A stretch of 33,831 nucleotides of DNA from Clostridia bacterium (lineage in GTDB: Bacteria > Bacillota_A > Clostridia > Oscillospirales > CAG-272), in assembly GCA_017632155.1 (NCBI GenBank), contig JAGBRZ010000198.1:1-33831 (forward strand), in the 5' to 3' direction. Below are positions 21,970 through 30,018 of the stretch, one piece after another (the first letter of the stretch is position 1; every line of letters begins with the position of its first letter). Under the pieces are notes generated by a model, which worked only from the letters and a program-made list of their open reading frames with translations, was not told the origin of the DNA and made no database searches. The position numbers were made by a program, and so were the translations under genes.

Positions 21970-22773
21970 ATGAAAGAACGTACCCTAACACTCAACTCTA
22001 CCTCCGGCGAAGAGGTCACAAAAAAACAGCACGCTTGCTTCGTGCACAACTTAATCGCAGATATTTCCAAACCTAAACCGCTGATTCAGTGGCGGCGAAG
22101 TAATTCCAAGGATGGTATTGTATACTGCTCCAACGGTCTGGCAGAAGGAACTTTGATGACCCTTCGAAAGCTTACCGACACGCCCGGCGCTGAGTTTGCC
22201 TACAGCCGTCATGGTAATCTGATTTACACAGCTACCGAAACTAATGGCGATGTGAACTGCGATATGCATCTGGCCCACCTGCTGCATAAGGTCACCTGCG
22301 CTGTAACCATGGCAGAGGTAACACAGAAACCAAATCCGCTGGCGGAAGTGATGCAATCACTCAAACCTAAGACACTGGAGTCTGAGGACCTTACTACAAA
22401 AGTGGGTGATATTTTCAGACAAATTACCGCCGATCAGTTGGTGGAATATCTGTTTGAGAACAGTCCCAATATGATTACGGTTGGCATTGTGAAGGGCAGC
22501 CCCGCATGGACGCAGCGTGAAAATTTGGTGCGCGCTGTGGTTGCCTATTTGCAGAATGTACCACGAAAGGATACGGGTATTCAGATGGTCGGTTTCGGAT
22601 TGAAACGGCTGAAGGACAACAAGGTATGCGGGCACTTGGTGACTGATTCTCTGTCCCGTGTTGCAAATGCCGGCGTAAAATTTGAAAACAATCCGTATTA
22701 TACCCATCTCAAGCCCACTGAGGCAGCATTAAAATTTGCGGCTGATATTGTCATTCAGCTCGTGAATTTCTAA
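21970..22773 (+). CDS. Unknown protein, plus-strand operon
   Basis: A 267-residue protein of unknown function. It is mixed alpha/beta with no signal peptide or membrane helix. Features are a TSGEEVTKKQHACFVH start, a central stretch with several His and Cys (NCDMHLAHLLHKVTC), and a helical C-terminus (AALKFAADIVIQLV). AAGGAG is ideally spaced before the ATG. It opens a three-gene operon (21970-24435) that ends in the terminator at 24529-24557. The similar gene style to the minus-strand operon suggests shared element biology, but I see no direct homology. Confidence 0.7.
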   Translation: MKERTLTLNSTSGEEVTKKQHACFVHNLIADISKPKPLIQWRRSNSKDGIVYCSNGLAEGTLMTLRKLTDTPGAEFAYSRHGNLIYTATETNGDVNCDMHLAHLLHKVTCAVTMAEVTQKPNPLAEVMQSLKPKTLESEDLTTKVGDIFRQITADQLVEYLFENSPNMITVGIVKGSPAWTQRENLVRAVVAYLQNVPRKDTGIQMVGFGLKRLKDNKVCGHLVTDSLSRVANAGVKFENNPYYTHLKPTEAALKFAADIVIQLVNF

Positions 22774-22789
22774 GAGGGGGTGTTTAGGC

Positions 22790-23206
22790 ATGGGTAAAGA
22801 AACCGGTTTTTATGTACTGCACAAAGATTATCAGATAAACGAGCCTGGGGCAATGCAGTTAATTCGTCGGCTCACCGCAGATATGATTGCAGACGAAACT
22901 ACGGCAACATGGTCTTTCGACGCCAATCGCAGTAATCTATCAGCATTTGTTGGAGATTTTGACTCCCGCGTGTATCACATGGACTCTCGCCAGACACCCA
23001 ATGGGGTGACGGTTAATCTGGTGTGCCACGAGGGCGGCCAGTATTTGTACACCGTTGTCGACCTCTGCTATGAGCCCGAAAAGTCCGAGCTCCTGGAGCT
23101 GTACGTCAGGGTTTCTAAACGCGTGCACACCGAAGCGTGGTCACAAGGACGACTGACGGCGAAGCGTACCATCATTGTTGATGAAAGGCTGATGCCTTCA
23201 AAATAA
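22790..23206 (+). CDS. Unknown protein, plus-strand operon
   Basis: A 138-residue protein starting MGKETGFYVLHKDYQ. It appears beta-rich in the middle (NLVCHEGGQYLYTVVDL) and basic near the end (QGRLTAKRTIIVDE). A GAGGGGGTG site precedes the ATG, 16 bases after the previous stop. No family recognised. It is likely co-transcribed with its neighbours. Confidence 0.65.
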   Translation: MGKETGFYVLHKDYQINEPGAMQLIRRLTADMIADETTATWSFDANRSNLSAFVGDFDSRVYHMDSRQTPNGVTVNLVCHEGGQYLYTVVDLCYEPEKSELLELYVRVSKRVHTEAWSQGRLTAKRTIIVDERLMPSK

Positions 23207-23229
23207 TTTTTTAGATTGGAGTTTTTACT

Positions 23230-24435
23230 ATGAATCACGAACTTGAAATCCAAATCGGCATTACCCCTGGCGAGGAAACCCCGGTTGACAACTATGTGCA
23301 GGAGCTTGTCGCTGCCGGCACACAAAATCCGTGGGCCTATCTCCCTAACGGAGCCGCTGGCCTTCCTTGTTTTCGCCTTGAAGACAAAAAGCGGCAGTTT
23401 ATCACCGTGTTGGTCTGCGAGGCTGAGACGGCAGAGTATTGCCAGTATCGCCTGGAAGCAACCAATGCAGATGGCGAAACCGAAATGCGGTCCGTCGAAT
23501 GGATCGCAGCAAGTAATTCCGGTCCGCTTCGCACGCTGTATGCCACGCTTTGGCAGGCAGAACAGGACGCACAGAAGACTGTAAAGGATGAATCCGGCAT
23601 TGACCCGGATGACGATGTCACGATGACGAACGAATTCATCGATGCGCTATTGCTGGATGTCCAGGGTAAACGCAGTGACATCCATTTTGAACGTGACGGC
23701 GACGCCTTTGTGGCCGGCAGCTTTGGACATAGTGAATCGACTATTACCCTCACGAAGGAGTGGGAAAATGATGAGTCTGCCCAGTTCCTCATTAAAGTCG
23801 TAAAGCCCGATGGCACTTTGCTTCTGTCTTGTGCGGAAACCAGCAAGTATACCAACGATGACGCCGAGCTTCGCTTGCTCTATCGGCTCCTGGATGAGAA
23901 AATTCCCATCGTGAGTATCGACGAGGGTACAGTGGACATACAGCGATTTGTTGAAAACAAGAAGTTCGACAAATTCTATGACCGCGTAGTCCAACACGCA
24001 ATTCCTAAAATGCACACCATCGACGCCACCCCGCCCGAGCATGCAGTTCTGATTTACGACATTTTCGAGAGTGTATCAGAGCCCCGCGTGATCCAGCAGT
24101 TTTTGGATGAAATCTCCATTCGGAGAGGTCCCCTTTCGGACCGGGAGTATAAGCGACTGAAAGCGCTCGCACAGAGTGTTTTTGCATTCTTCCGCAACAC
24201 CCAACGGTGCCCGAACGGCCGCGTTTTCGATACTCGCGCTGTGCCGGTTGCCTTTGATAAGTCCGGTCTTGCCAGCCGTGGCGTACGATGGTCTGCCAGT
24301 CTGTCCCGTATCGCAAATGCGTATACGCTGTGGGGAGACGTAGTCGGTCAAAACCCTGCAATCGGTGAAGCGCGCGCCATGAACAAAGTGGCAGTGCTGA
24401 TCTTAACGGCAATCCTCGCAGACCAACTCCCGTGA
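23230..24435 (+). CDS. Unknown 401-aa protein, plus-strand operon
   Basis: A 401-residue protein, acidic in its first two thirds (DESGIDPDDDVTMTNEF). The last third has a helical basic region (SIRRGPLSDREYKRLKALAQ). No catalytic motif, signal peptide or membrane segment is evident. TTGGAG upstream supports the ATG. It is the last gene of the operon; an intrinsic terminator follows at 24529-24557. It is one of the larger unknowns in the element and a candidate for a replication- or partition-linked role by position only. Confidence 0.65.
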   Translation: MNHELEIQIGITPGEETPVDNYVQELVAAGTQNPWAYLPNGAAGLPCFRLEDKKRQFITVLVCEAETAEYCQYRLEATNADGETEMRSVEWIAASNSGPLRTLYATLWQAEQDAQKTVKDESGIDPDDDVTMTNEFIDALLLDVQGKRSDIHFERDGDAFVAGSFGHSESTITLTKEWENDESAQFLIKVVKPDGTLLLSCAETSKYTNDDAELRLLYRLLDEKIPIVSIDEGTVDIQRFVENKKFDKFYDRVVQHAIPKMHTIDATPPEHAVLIYDIFESVSEPRVIQQFLDEISIRRGPLSDREYKRLKALAQSVFAFFRNTQRCPNGRVFDTRAVPVAFDKSGLASRGVRWSASLSRIANAYTLWGDVVGQNPAIGEARAMNKVAVLILTAILADQLP

Positions 24436-24856
24436 TGCGGAAGGAGGAAGCGAGGTGATACCAATGTAGCAGCACACTAATTAAACACCTTTTCCAAAAG
24501 GCGATGAAGACCCACCACCAATCAAACGCCCTGACCGGTTTTCGGTCAGGGTTTTTTATTGTGCATGAGTTTTAGCCCATAAGCCATTATTTTACAGACC
24601 AGCAACGGGGATTCGGTATGTCTGACCCCTTGTGCACAAAAATCTGTCCGTAGTCATAATAATTTTGACAAGACAGAAAATTTTCGATTTTCCCGCCATG
24701 AGTGCATTGTGTACAAGCAAACCCAGTTCGGTCACTATTTACTCACAGGGAAGCAGAATTTTGTTTTGCGACTCTCTTTTGAGAAATGTCAAGCACATTT
24801 TTCAAAAAAAATCTTATCTTCCTATCCTCAGGATCACAGAGGAGAAAGGGCAGTCC
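24436..24856. other. Intergenic stretch before the replication gene
   Basis: About 420 bp without a gene. It holds the operon terminator, TTGTGCACAA (24630-24639) and TTGTGTACAA (24717-24726) of the dispersed palindromic family, and TTGACA at 24664-24669 with no convincing -10. CTTGTGCACAAAAAT (24629-24643) matches the complement of 33679-33693 at 14 of 15 bases. Confidence 0.5.
24529..24557 (+). terminator. Terminator of the 21970-24435 operon
   Basis: CCCTGACCG (24529-24537) pairs with CGGTCAGGG (24543-24551) and is followed by six T. Confidence 0.9.
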
Positions 24857-24904
24857 ATGAACCCTAAACTAAATTTACTACATACTGAAAGGAGATTCGC
24901 ATGA
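24857..24904 (+). CDS. Possible 15-aa leader peptide
   Basis: MNPKLNLLHTERRFA, preceded by GAGGAGAAAGGG and ending with its TGA overlapping the next ATG (ATGA at 24901-24904). The next gene's ribosome binding site lies inside it. This repeats the arrangement at 1667-1747 and suggests coupled translation. Confidence 0.4.
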   Translation: MNPKLNLLHTERRFA

Positions 24905-25413
24905 ATCAAAACCACCCCGCCTGCAAGCAGGTACATCCCTACTTCGTCCTATGTTTGGACAAATCGTTTGACATGGAGCCGGATGAGCTCCGCACATTCC
25001 TGCAGGGCATCCCCAATCTCTACTACATTGAGTGCGAGGGCACCATTTATGAACATGGGCAATACCGCGATATTGACTGTATGCTGCTCTGGTTCTACAA
25101 TCCGGAATATTCTTTTTCGGATAGCGACTACACGGTAAGCATTCTGGTCGAGTGGCTGAGCCGGTACGGCTTGGATATTAGCGAGGACTATATTTTCGTT
25201 GACTACGAAAGCGAAGAATTTGCGCCCTCCTGTTGCTGCAATGCGCCGTTATTCGAGTTTCCAAAAGGATATCGAATTGAGAGTATCACCAGCAATATCA
25301 GCTGCCCGGATGATTATCTCCACCTGCTGCGGCACTGTTACGTTCGAAATGTTGAAGTTTTTGCTGAGTATGAACGTACACATCCAGAAACCTGCACAGA
25401 GGAGGAATACTGA
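24901..25413 (+). CDS. Unknown acidic protein upstream of the helicase
   Basis: A 170-residue acidic protein rich in Tyr, Asp and Glu. It contains a Cys cluster (SCCCN) and segments such as ISEDYIFVDYESEEF. AAAGGAG precedes the ATG. It ends two bases before the TTG start of the D5-type helicase and carries that gene's AGAGGAGG site in its last codons, so the two are tightly coupled. No family recognised. Position suggests a role in replication or its control. Confidence 0.65.
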   Translation: MNQNHPACKQVHPYFVLCLDKSFDMEPDELRTFLQGIPNLYYIECEGTIYEHGQYRDIDCMLLWFYNPEYSFSDSDYTVSILVEWLSRYGLDISEDYIFVDYESEEFAPSCCCNAPLFEFPKGYRIESITSNISCPDDYLHLLRHCYVRNVEVFAEYERTHPETCTEEEY

Positions 25414-25414
25414 T

Positions 25415-27061
25415 TTGACATATACAGTATCCTCCCTAATTGAAAAACTGCGTACAAAGCCAAATGGCCGGCAGTTCGCAACGCTATTTGATGATGGCGA
25501 TATTTCCGATTACATAAGTGTTGCAGCTGCTGAATTGGCGTTGTGCAAAATCATTGCGCTGGAAACCATCGACTCCAATCTGATTGATGGTGTATTCCAA
25601 GAGTCTGCTCTATACCGTCCCAGGACGTGGAACCGGGACAGATATAGCGATAATGTTATCCAACAGGCTATTGCTGCAGCCAAAGCGAGCAAAGGCATCC
25701 CACCTTTTATTGTCCAGACTACACGGAAGGGCAAGACTATAGATAAGGTCAGCGAGCCCCTGCTGGCGCAGTGGGTCCGCCAAAATGTTGAGTATCGTTT
25801 CGTCAAGGACTCTGCGACACACAACATGACCGTTTATTTGTATGAAGACGGTGTTTTCAGGGAAATTGATGACAAGACTTTTGAGGGGATCATCAAATCC
25901 CCAATTGCGCAGTATGACATCACCTTGGTTGATATGCGGCAAGTTGGTCGTGTTTACAGAGACCTATCTACTGATTTGCAATATCTCCCTGCCAACAGCA
26001 TGAATGCCAATGAGACTATCATCAACTTCGAAAATGGCATTCTCGATTTAGCAACCTTGGAGCTGAAACCGCACTCTCCGGAATACTTATCCACCATCCA
26101 AATCCCTTGCAACTGGCCCGGCAAACCTTCGGACACGCCGGTGTTTGACGAGTATATGGACACGCTCACACGTAGCAACCAGGACATGCAGCGCTTTCTT
26201 TTGCAGTTCGTTGGTGCATGCCTCAGCAACGTTCCCGGCTACAAGTTGAAGAAAATGATTTTCCTTGTAGGTCCAGGCGATACCGGCAAGTCCCAGCTTA
26301 AGCGCTTGGTCGAACTTCTTTTGGGCGAAAAGAATGTCTGCTCCATGGGGCTAAAACAATTGGAGTCAGAATTCGGCCCTATCAACATCCGCAACAAGCG
26401 CTTGGTAGGTTCTGCCGATATGAGTTTTGCCTCAGTTAAAGAGGTTAACATCCTGAAGATGATTACCGGTGGCGACAGCTTTTCGGCACGTCAGATGTAT
26501 CAAGCCCCCACGGACTTTGTTTATACTGGTTTGGCAATGTTCTGCACCAACCAGCTCCCTCGGTTCGGTGGTGACAACGGCCCTTGGGTTTACGAGCGTA
26601 TCTGTGTAGTGAATTGCGACAATGTAATTCCCAAAGCGCAACAGGATAAGGACCTGCTGGAGAAGATGTTTGCAGAGCGTGACGGCATCGTTTACAAGGC
26701 TGTTATGGCTTTCCGTGAGGTGATTCAAAACGGTCTCCGGCTGGACGAGCCTGCAGAGATTGTCGCCGCACGGGCTGCCTATGCGTCTACGAACAGTATT
26801 GTGGGCACATTCATCCAGGATTGTATGAAGGACAGCACCGGCATTCCCGACTCCAGTTGCTCCATCATCAGCCAGGTTTATCAGGTCTTTACGAAGTGGT
26901 GCCGCGTTAACAATAACGGCCACATCCTTAGCAAACGGGACTTTATGTTGGGTTTGACACACTATTTCAACAAATCTGAAGCTGAACTTACCAAACGTGT
27001 CGGTAGTGGGTATATCATCAAAGGATATACACTATCAGACGCAGCTGAGTTCTACTTATAA
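25415..27061 (+). CDS. D5/P4-type primase-helicase (probable replication protein)
   Basis: A 548-residue protein with a superfamily 3 helicase of the phage P4 / poxvirus D5 type. Walker A is GPGDTGKS (Lys about residue 292), followed by RNKRLVGSADMSF (Walker B region) and motif C (LAMFCTNQLPRF). The N-terminal 200 residues may be the D5_N region, and no clear primase catalytic site is visible. The start is TTG 25415, with AGAGGAGG nine bases upstream; the frame extends to 25199 but only through the neighbouring gene. Such proteins unwind plasmid, satellite and phage origins, so this is the best candidate replication initiator. Confidence 0.85.
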   Translation: MTYTVSSLIEKLRTKPNGRQFATLFDDGDISDYISVAAAELALCKIIALETIDSNLIDGVFQESALYRPRTWNRDRYSDNVIQQAIAAAKASKGIPPFIVQTTRKGKTIDKVSEPLLAQWVRQNVEYRFVKDSATHNMTVYLYEDGVFREIDDKTFEGIIKSPIAQYDITLVDMRQVGRVYRDLSTDLQYLPANSMNANETIINFENGILDLATLELKPHSPEYLSTIQIPCNWPGKPSDTPVFDEYMDTLTRSNQDMQRFLLQFVGACLSNVPGYKLKKMIFLVGPGDTGKSQLKRLVELLLGEKNVCSMGLKQLESEFGPINIRNKRLVGSADMSFASVKEVNILKMITGGDSFSARQMYQAPTDFVYTGLAMFCTNQLPRFGGDNGPWVYERICVVNCDNVIPKAQQDKDLLEKMFAERDGIVYKAVMAFREVIQNGLRLDEPAEIVAARAAYASTNSIVGTFIQDCMKDSTGIPDSSCSIISQVYQVFTKWCRVNNNGHILSKRDFMLGLTHYFNKSEAELTKRVGSGYIIKGYTLSDAAEFYL

Positions 27062-27374
27062 GCTGAACCCCCTCCGCGGTCGCATTGCCATGGAGGGGGC
27101 GCTTTATTAGCTATGCAGTTAGTGTATCGGTAAAACCTTTTACCATTTCTTTTTTTGTTTTTTTATTTTGCTTAAGGGTAAAAATAATGTACATAAACTA
27201 CATAATCTGGTATCCCACATTTTGTCCCTTTTCAGGCTTACTATTATGTGTGATCCCATCTTATGTTGACGTTAATACGGTATCCGCACAAAAGCAATAC
27301 GCAAGTATGTAATGCAGCAATACATAGTGATGCAGGTGATGAACACCGGCAAGGGAAACGGGTAGCCTGCTGCG
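27062..27374. other. Intergenic AT-rich region, possible origin
   Basis: About 310 bp without a gene. After the helicase terminator comes GGTAAAACCTTTTACC (27129-27144), a perfect 16-bp palindrome, then a T-rich tract (27145-27170) and GGGTAAAAA (27176-27184). AT-rich DNA with repeats beside a helicase gene is a reasonable place for an origin, but this is inference. A reverse-oriented CTTATGTTGA (about 27258) recalls the repeats at 36-61. Confidence 0.35.
27068..27107 (+). terminator. Terminator after the helicase
   Basis: CCCCCTCC (27068-27075) pairs with GGAGGGGG (27092-27099), then CGCTTTATT. Confidence 0.7.
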
Positions 27375-27803
27375 TTAACATTTTCCGACGTGCTTCACGG
27401 TACAAATAACCTTGAAAGTAGAAACCTTTCCGTTTGATGTCGTTACGGTTATCTCTGCTTTGCCGGACCCGCCGTCACAAAGCGCTACCGGCATTGAAGC
27501 AGTATATGCATTATTGGGATTTCCGTCTTCAGTAACAGTCACCTGCACAGAGTAGAAAGTAAAAACCTCTACAGATAGCTGGGTATGATGTCCGCTGGTG
27601 ATAATCTCATCATTGTGGCTATAAATAAAGTCCCAATTGCGGATGGACTCGCCAGAGACCCGTTCAACCGAGAAGGTCAGCTCAAAGATGTCTTGTGTAT
27701 AAGAACCCTCTGGCTCGGGCAATAGTGTTGGTGTAGGTTCCGGTGAAGAACAACCTGCTAACAGCAAAAGTAGTGCCACAACGATACAAATAGCTTGTTT
27801 CAT
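27375..27803 (-). CDS. Lipoprotein of unknown function
   Basis: A 142-residue lipoprotein. The signal peptide MKQAICIVVALLLLLAGCSS ends in a lipobox (LLAGC), so it should be lipid-anchored on the outer face of the membrane. The mature part looks like a beta-sandwich (FELTFSVERVSG, EVFTFYSVQVTVTE). It overlaps the upstream SLOG-like gene by 4 bp. Function is unknown; it could be an exclusion or adhesion protein encoded by the element. Confidence 0.78.
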   Translation of the reverse strand: MKQAICIVVALLLLLAGCSSPEPTPTLLPEPEGSYTQDIFELTFSVERVSGESIRNWDFIYSHNDEIITSGHHTQLSVEVFTFYSVQVTVTEDGNPNNAYTASMPVALCDGGSGKAEITVTTSNGKVSTFKVICTVKHVGKC

Positions 27804-28261
27804 TTTAGTACTCCTCCGTCAAGCACATTGTCAGCGCAGAGGTTGATCACCGTTTTGCCCCGACGCTGAGCTGTCTGAGCATATTTAGCAGCACCGCCCC
27901 AGTGATGGTGGATATAGCAAATCACATACTGGCTCTGCCGGAGCATCCAGCGGTTACGCCAATCAATGGCATACCGTGGGTGAACTTCCTCGATGCCCTC
28001 CGGAAGCATCGTATCGGAGAAATCATCATACTCGGTCGGCTGCCCGGGCATATAGGCCAAGACTACCGCATAGTGGATATGGGGATAGCTCTTTTGGAGC
28101 AGCCGCAGAGCAGCACGCACATAGGCGTCGAAGGCACCTTGGTTCCCCACATAAAAGACACCAACTCCGTACTGGGTGATAAGTTCCTCAATGGTAGCAT
28201 ACAGCTCAGACTTTACATTCTCTGGGGTATCCTTATGTCCGAAGAAACAGCAAGCCGACAT
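27800..28261 (-). CDS. SLOG-fold protein (DUF1273/YpsA-like)
   Basis: A 153-residue protein starting MSACCFFGHKD. The pattern FFGHKDTP, YVGNQGAFDAYVRAALRLL and HYAVVLAYMPG fits the SLOG/Rossmann-like family seen in YpsA/DUF1273 and related nucleotide-binding proteins, which are frequent on Gram-positive mobile elements. Ligand and role are unknown. It shares a message with the downstream lipoprotein. A TTAGTGA operator-like site at 28276-28282 lies just upstream, so the divergent XRE regulator may control it. Confidence 0.7.
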   Translation of the reverse strand: MSACCFFGHKDTPENVKSELYATIEELITQYGVGVFYVGNQGAFDAYVRAALRLLQKSYPHIHYAVVLAYMPGQPTEYDDFSDTMLPEGIEEVHPRYAIDWRNRWMLRQSQYVICYIHHHWGGAAKYAQTAQRRGKTVINLCADNVLDGGVLK

Positions 28262-28275
28262 TATAGACCCTCCGT

Positions 28276-28364
28276 TTAGTGATATATCGCTATTGTAACA
28301 TATTTTTTGAAGTTAGTGAAGAGTCACTAATGTGTATTTTAAATTTCGGTTATCATATTAGTGA
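28276..28364. promoter_or_regulatory. TTAGTGA operator sites between divergent genes
   Basis: TTAGTGA occurs at 28276-28282, 28313-28319 and 28358-28364. The middle copy forms a perfect palindrome, TTAGTGA-AGAG-TCACTAA (28313-28330). The sites lie between the SLOG gene and the XRE regulator, as expected for autoregulation and divergent control. Confidence 0.6.
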
Positions 28365-28387
28365 TAAATCATCCGGAGGTGGTGTGC

Positions 28388-28630
28388 ATGAATACATCGG
28401 AGGCAATTGCATATCGTATTCGCCAGTTGTGTAAACAGCATGGCATCACACCCAATGGACTCAGCAATTTGGCGGCCGTCCCGCAATCTACCATAAAAAG
28501 TATTTTGAACGGTGAGAGCCAAAATCCCGGCAGTGTTACTATTAAAAAGCTTTGCGATGCCTTTGAAATCACACTCGGCCAATTCTATAGCACCCCTGAG
28601 TTTGATGCTCTGGAACAAGAAATCAAATAG
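28388..28630 (+). CDS. Small XRE-family repressor
   Basis: An 80-residue protein that is almost entirely an XRE/Cro-type helix-turn-helix: IAYRIRQLCKQHGITPNGLS, then SNLAAVPQSTIKSIL as recognition helix, and VTIKKLCDAFEITLGQFY. GGAGGTGG precedes the ATG at 28388, which rules out the longer frame. It is divergent from the SLOG-lipoprotein pair with TTAGTGA palindromes between. It probably represses itself and those genes; an effect on the transposition genes beyond its terminator is possible but not shown. Confidence 0.85.
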   Translation: MNTSEAIAYRIRQLCKQHGITPNGLSNLAAVPQSTIKSILNGESQNPGSVTIKKLCDAFEITLGQFYSTPEFDALEQEIK

Positions 28631-28638
28631 GAATCAAG

Positions 28639-28672
28639 CGCCCGTCGGATCTTCAATCCGGCGGGCGTCCTT
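28639..28672. terminator. Terminator between the repressor and tniQ
   Basis: CGCCCGTCGGAT (28639-28650) pairs with ATCCGGCGGGCG (28656-28667), followed by TCCTTTATT. It ends the repressor message and may also stop the converging transposition operon. Confidence 0.7.
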
Positions 28673-28674
28673 TA

Positions 28675-30018
28675 TTATCGTACCAATTTGATGATTGCTT
28701 TTGTGGTATCAGCATTGGCATAGTTGTGTATAAGCGGGAGAACCTTTGCAAGATTTCTCTCTTTCACGCCTGTAAGTCGACGAAGATTGACCCAATACAC
28801 GGGTTTGCTTCCGTATTCGCATTTAAGCTTATGATACCCCCAGACGAGTCGCCGCGCCCAGTGTTCCTCGTAGCTCTCCGCATACTCCTGCATGATTTTC
28901 TGACAGACTGGCATGTTTTCGAGACGATGTCCATTAAGTTCCAGTTCTCGGTATATGAGCCTTTCGGATACTCGTTCCGGTCGTCCATCTGCTCGAAAAG
29001 TGCCATCATAGATGGATTGTGCCAATGGCTCCAGTATTTTTGCCGTCTCTGCATCGAACTCGGCCCAATCAACTGGTGGTTTGTCCGTCATATAGTGGGA
29101 CCTTGCTTCAGCTTCGATTTGCTTCTGAGTCAGCTCAGGAGCCGTTAATTCCTCCACACTCATACCAAGGAAGAACGCCAACTGACACACGACGGAGAAG
29201 TCATAACGGTCCATTAGTAATGTTCTCTGGATTTGGTTCATGGTTGCAACGCAAGGCAAACCCATATCTTCGTAAAAAGCACTCAAATCATCTGACAACG
29301 CTTTGGTGTAACGGCTGCGGCCGGTTGATTTCAAGTATTCGGTTTTACTCATACCATGATACAAAATTGCGCTGATCGGGATATCTCGGCAAAAATCCAT
29401 CGGAGCATTAAATACCGATAACATATATGCGGCAAAATGTCTCAGCTGATGATTCTCTTCCAAACTGACTTCGGTGTCCGTACAATACAACTCCGCAGGA
29501 CAGAAAGTAAAGCACTGCTCGCTTTTCGCCGGCACGGCAGAAATTTTGAGACTGCATCCATGCACCGGGCATATCACCATATTGCGTATCTGATGTGTCC
29601 TGTGCCAATAGGCTTCTCCATACTGTTTGCGGTCTTCTTGTGCACAAATTGGGCAATATCGAAGATACTGTTCGCTCTCTGCGCGCGGTAGGATAGCAAA
29701 TAGATGGTGCGGATCCGTGGAGTCCCAGCCAAGATGTCGCAGCGCGTTTTCCTTCTTTGCCAAAGGCACAAAACGAGCGTATTGTGGATACATAGTATGC
29801 TGCAATGCAACATCCCTTATGGGACAGATTTTAGCAATAACAGCTCGAGCCTCAAGATTGAGATTCCCGATAAATTCTTTGCTTGGTGTATCCGACCTTT
29901 TGCAGTACAGGTCCTGCATTGCTGCTTTGTGCGTAGGATAACCAGCTTGTAGATGGTATCTTGAAAACCAGCTATAGGCTAATTCATCAGGATATGGTTC
30001 CGGAAAAAACGCAATCAT
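28675..30018 (-). CDS. tniQ: TniQ/TnsD-family target selector
   Basis: A 447-residue TniQ-family protein of a Tn7-like transposon. It begins MIAFFPEPYPDELAYSWFSR, the classic TniQ N-terminus. A zinc-binding region follows with CPIC and CPVHGC (about residues 125-160). The C-terminal half is the longer TnsD-like extension. In Tn7, TnsD binds a specific chromosomal site and recruits TnsC; here the target cannot be read from sequence. ATG at 30018 overlaps the tnsC stop (ATGA) with GAGGTG upstream. Confidence 0.9.
   Translation of the reverse strand: MIAFFPEPYPDELAYSWFSRYHLQAGYPTHKAAMQDLYCKRSDTPSKEFIGNLNLEARAVIAKICPIRDVALQHTMYPQYARFVPLAKKENALRHLGWDSTDPHHLFAILPRAESEQYLRYCPICAQEDRKQYGEAYWHRTHQIRNMVICPVHGCSLKISAVPAKSEQCFTFCPAELYCTDTEVSLEENHQLRHFAAYMLSVFNAPMDFCRDIPISAILYHGMSKTEYLKSTGRSRYTKALSDDLSAFYEDMGLPCVATMNQIQRTLLMDRYDFSVVCQLAFFLGMSVEELTAPELTQKQIEAEARSHYMTDKPPVDWAEFDAETAKILEPLAQSIYDGTFRADGRPERVSERLIYRELELNGHRLENMPVCQKIMQEYAESYEEHWARRLVWGYHKLKCEYGSKPVYWVNLRRLTGVKERNLAKVLPLIHNYANADTTKAIIKLVR

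Noticed and set aside
21764..21973. 69-codon plus-strand frame before the unknown operon
   Set aside because: No ribosome binding site, odd composition, and it overlaps the well-supported start at 21970.
25199..25414. N-terminal extension of the D5-type helicase
   Set aside because: This part overlaps the upstream gene in another frame; AGAGGAGG with TTG at 25415 gives a far better start.
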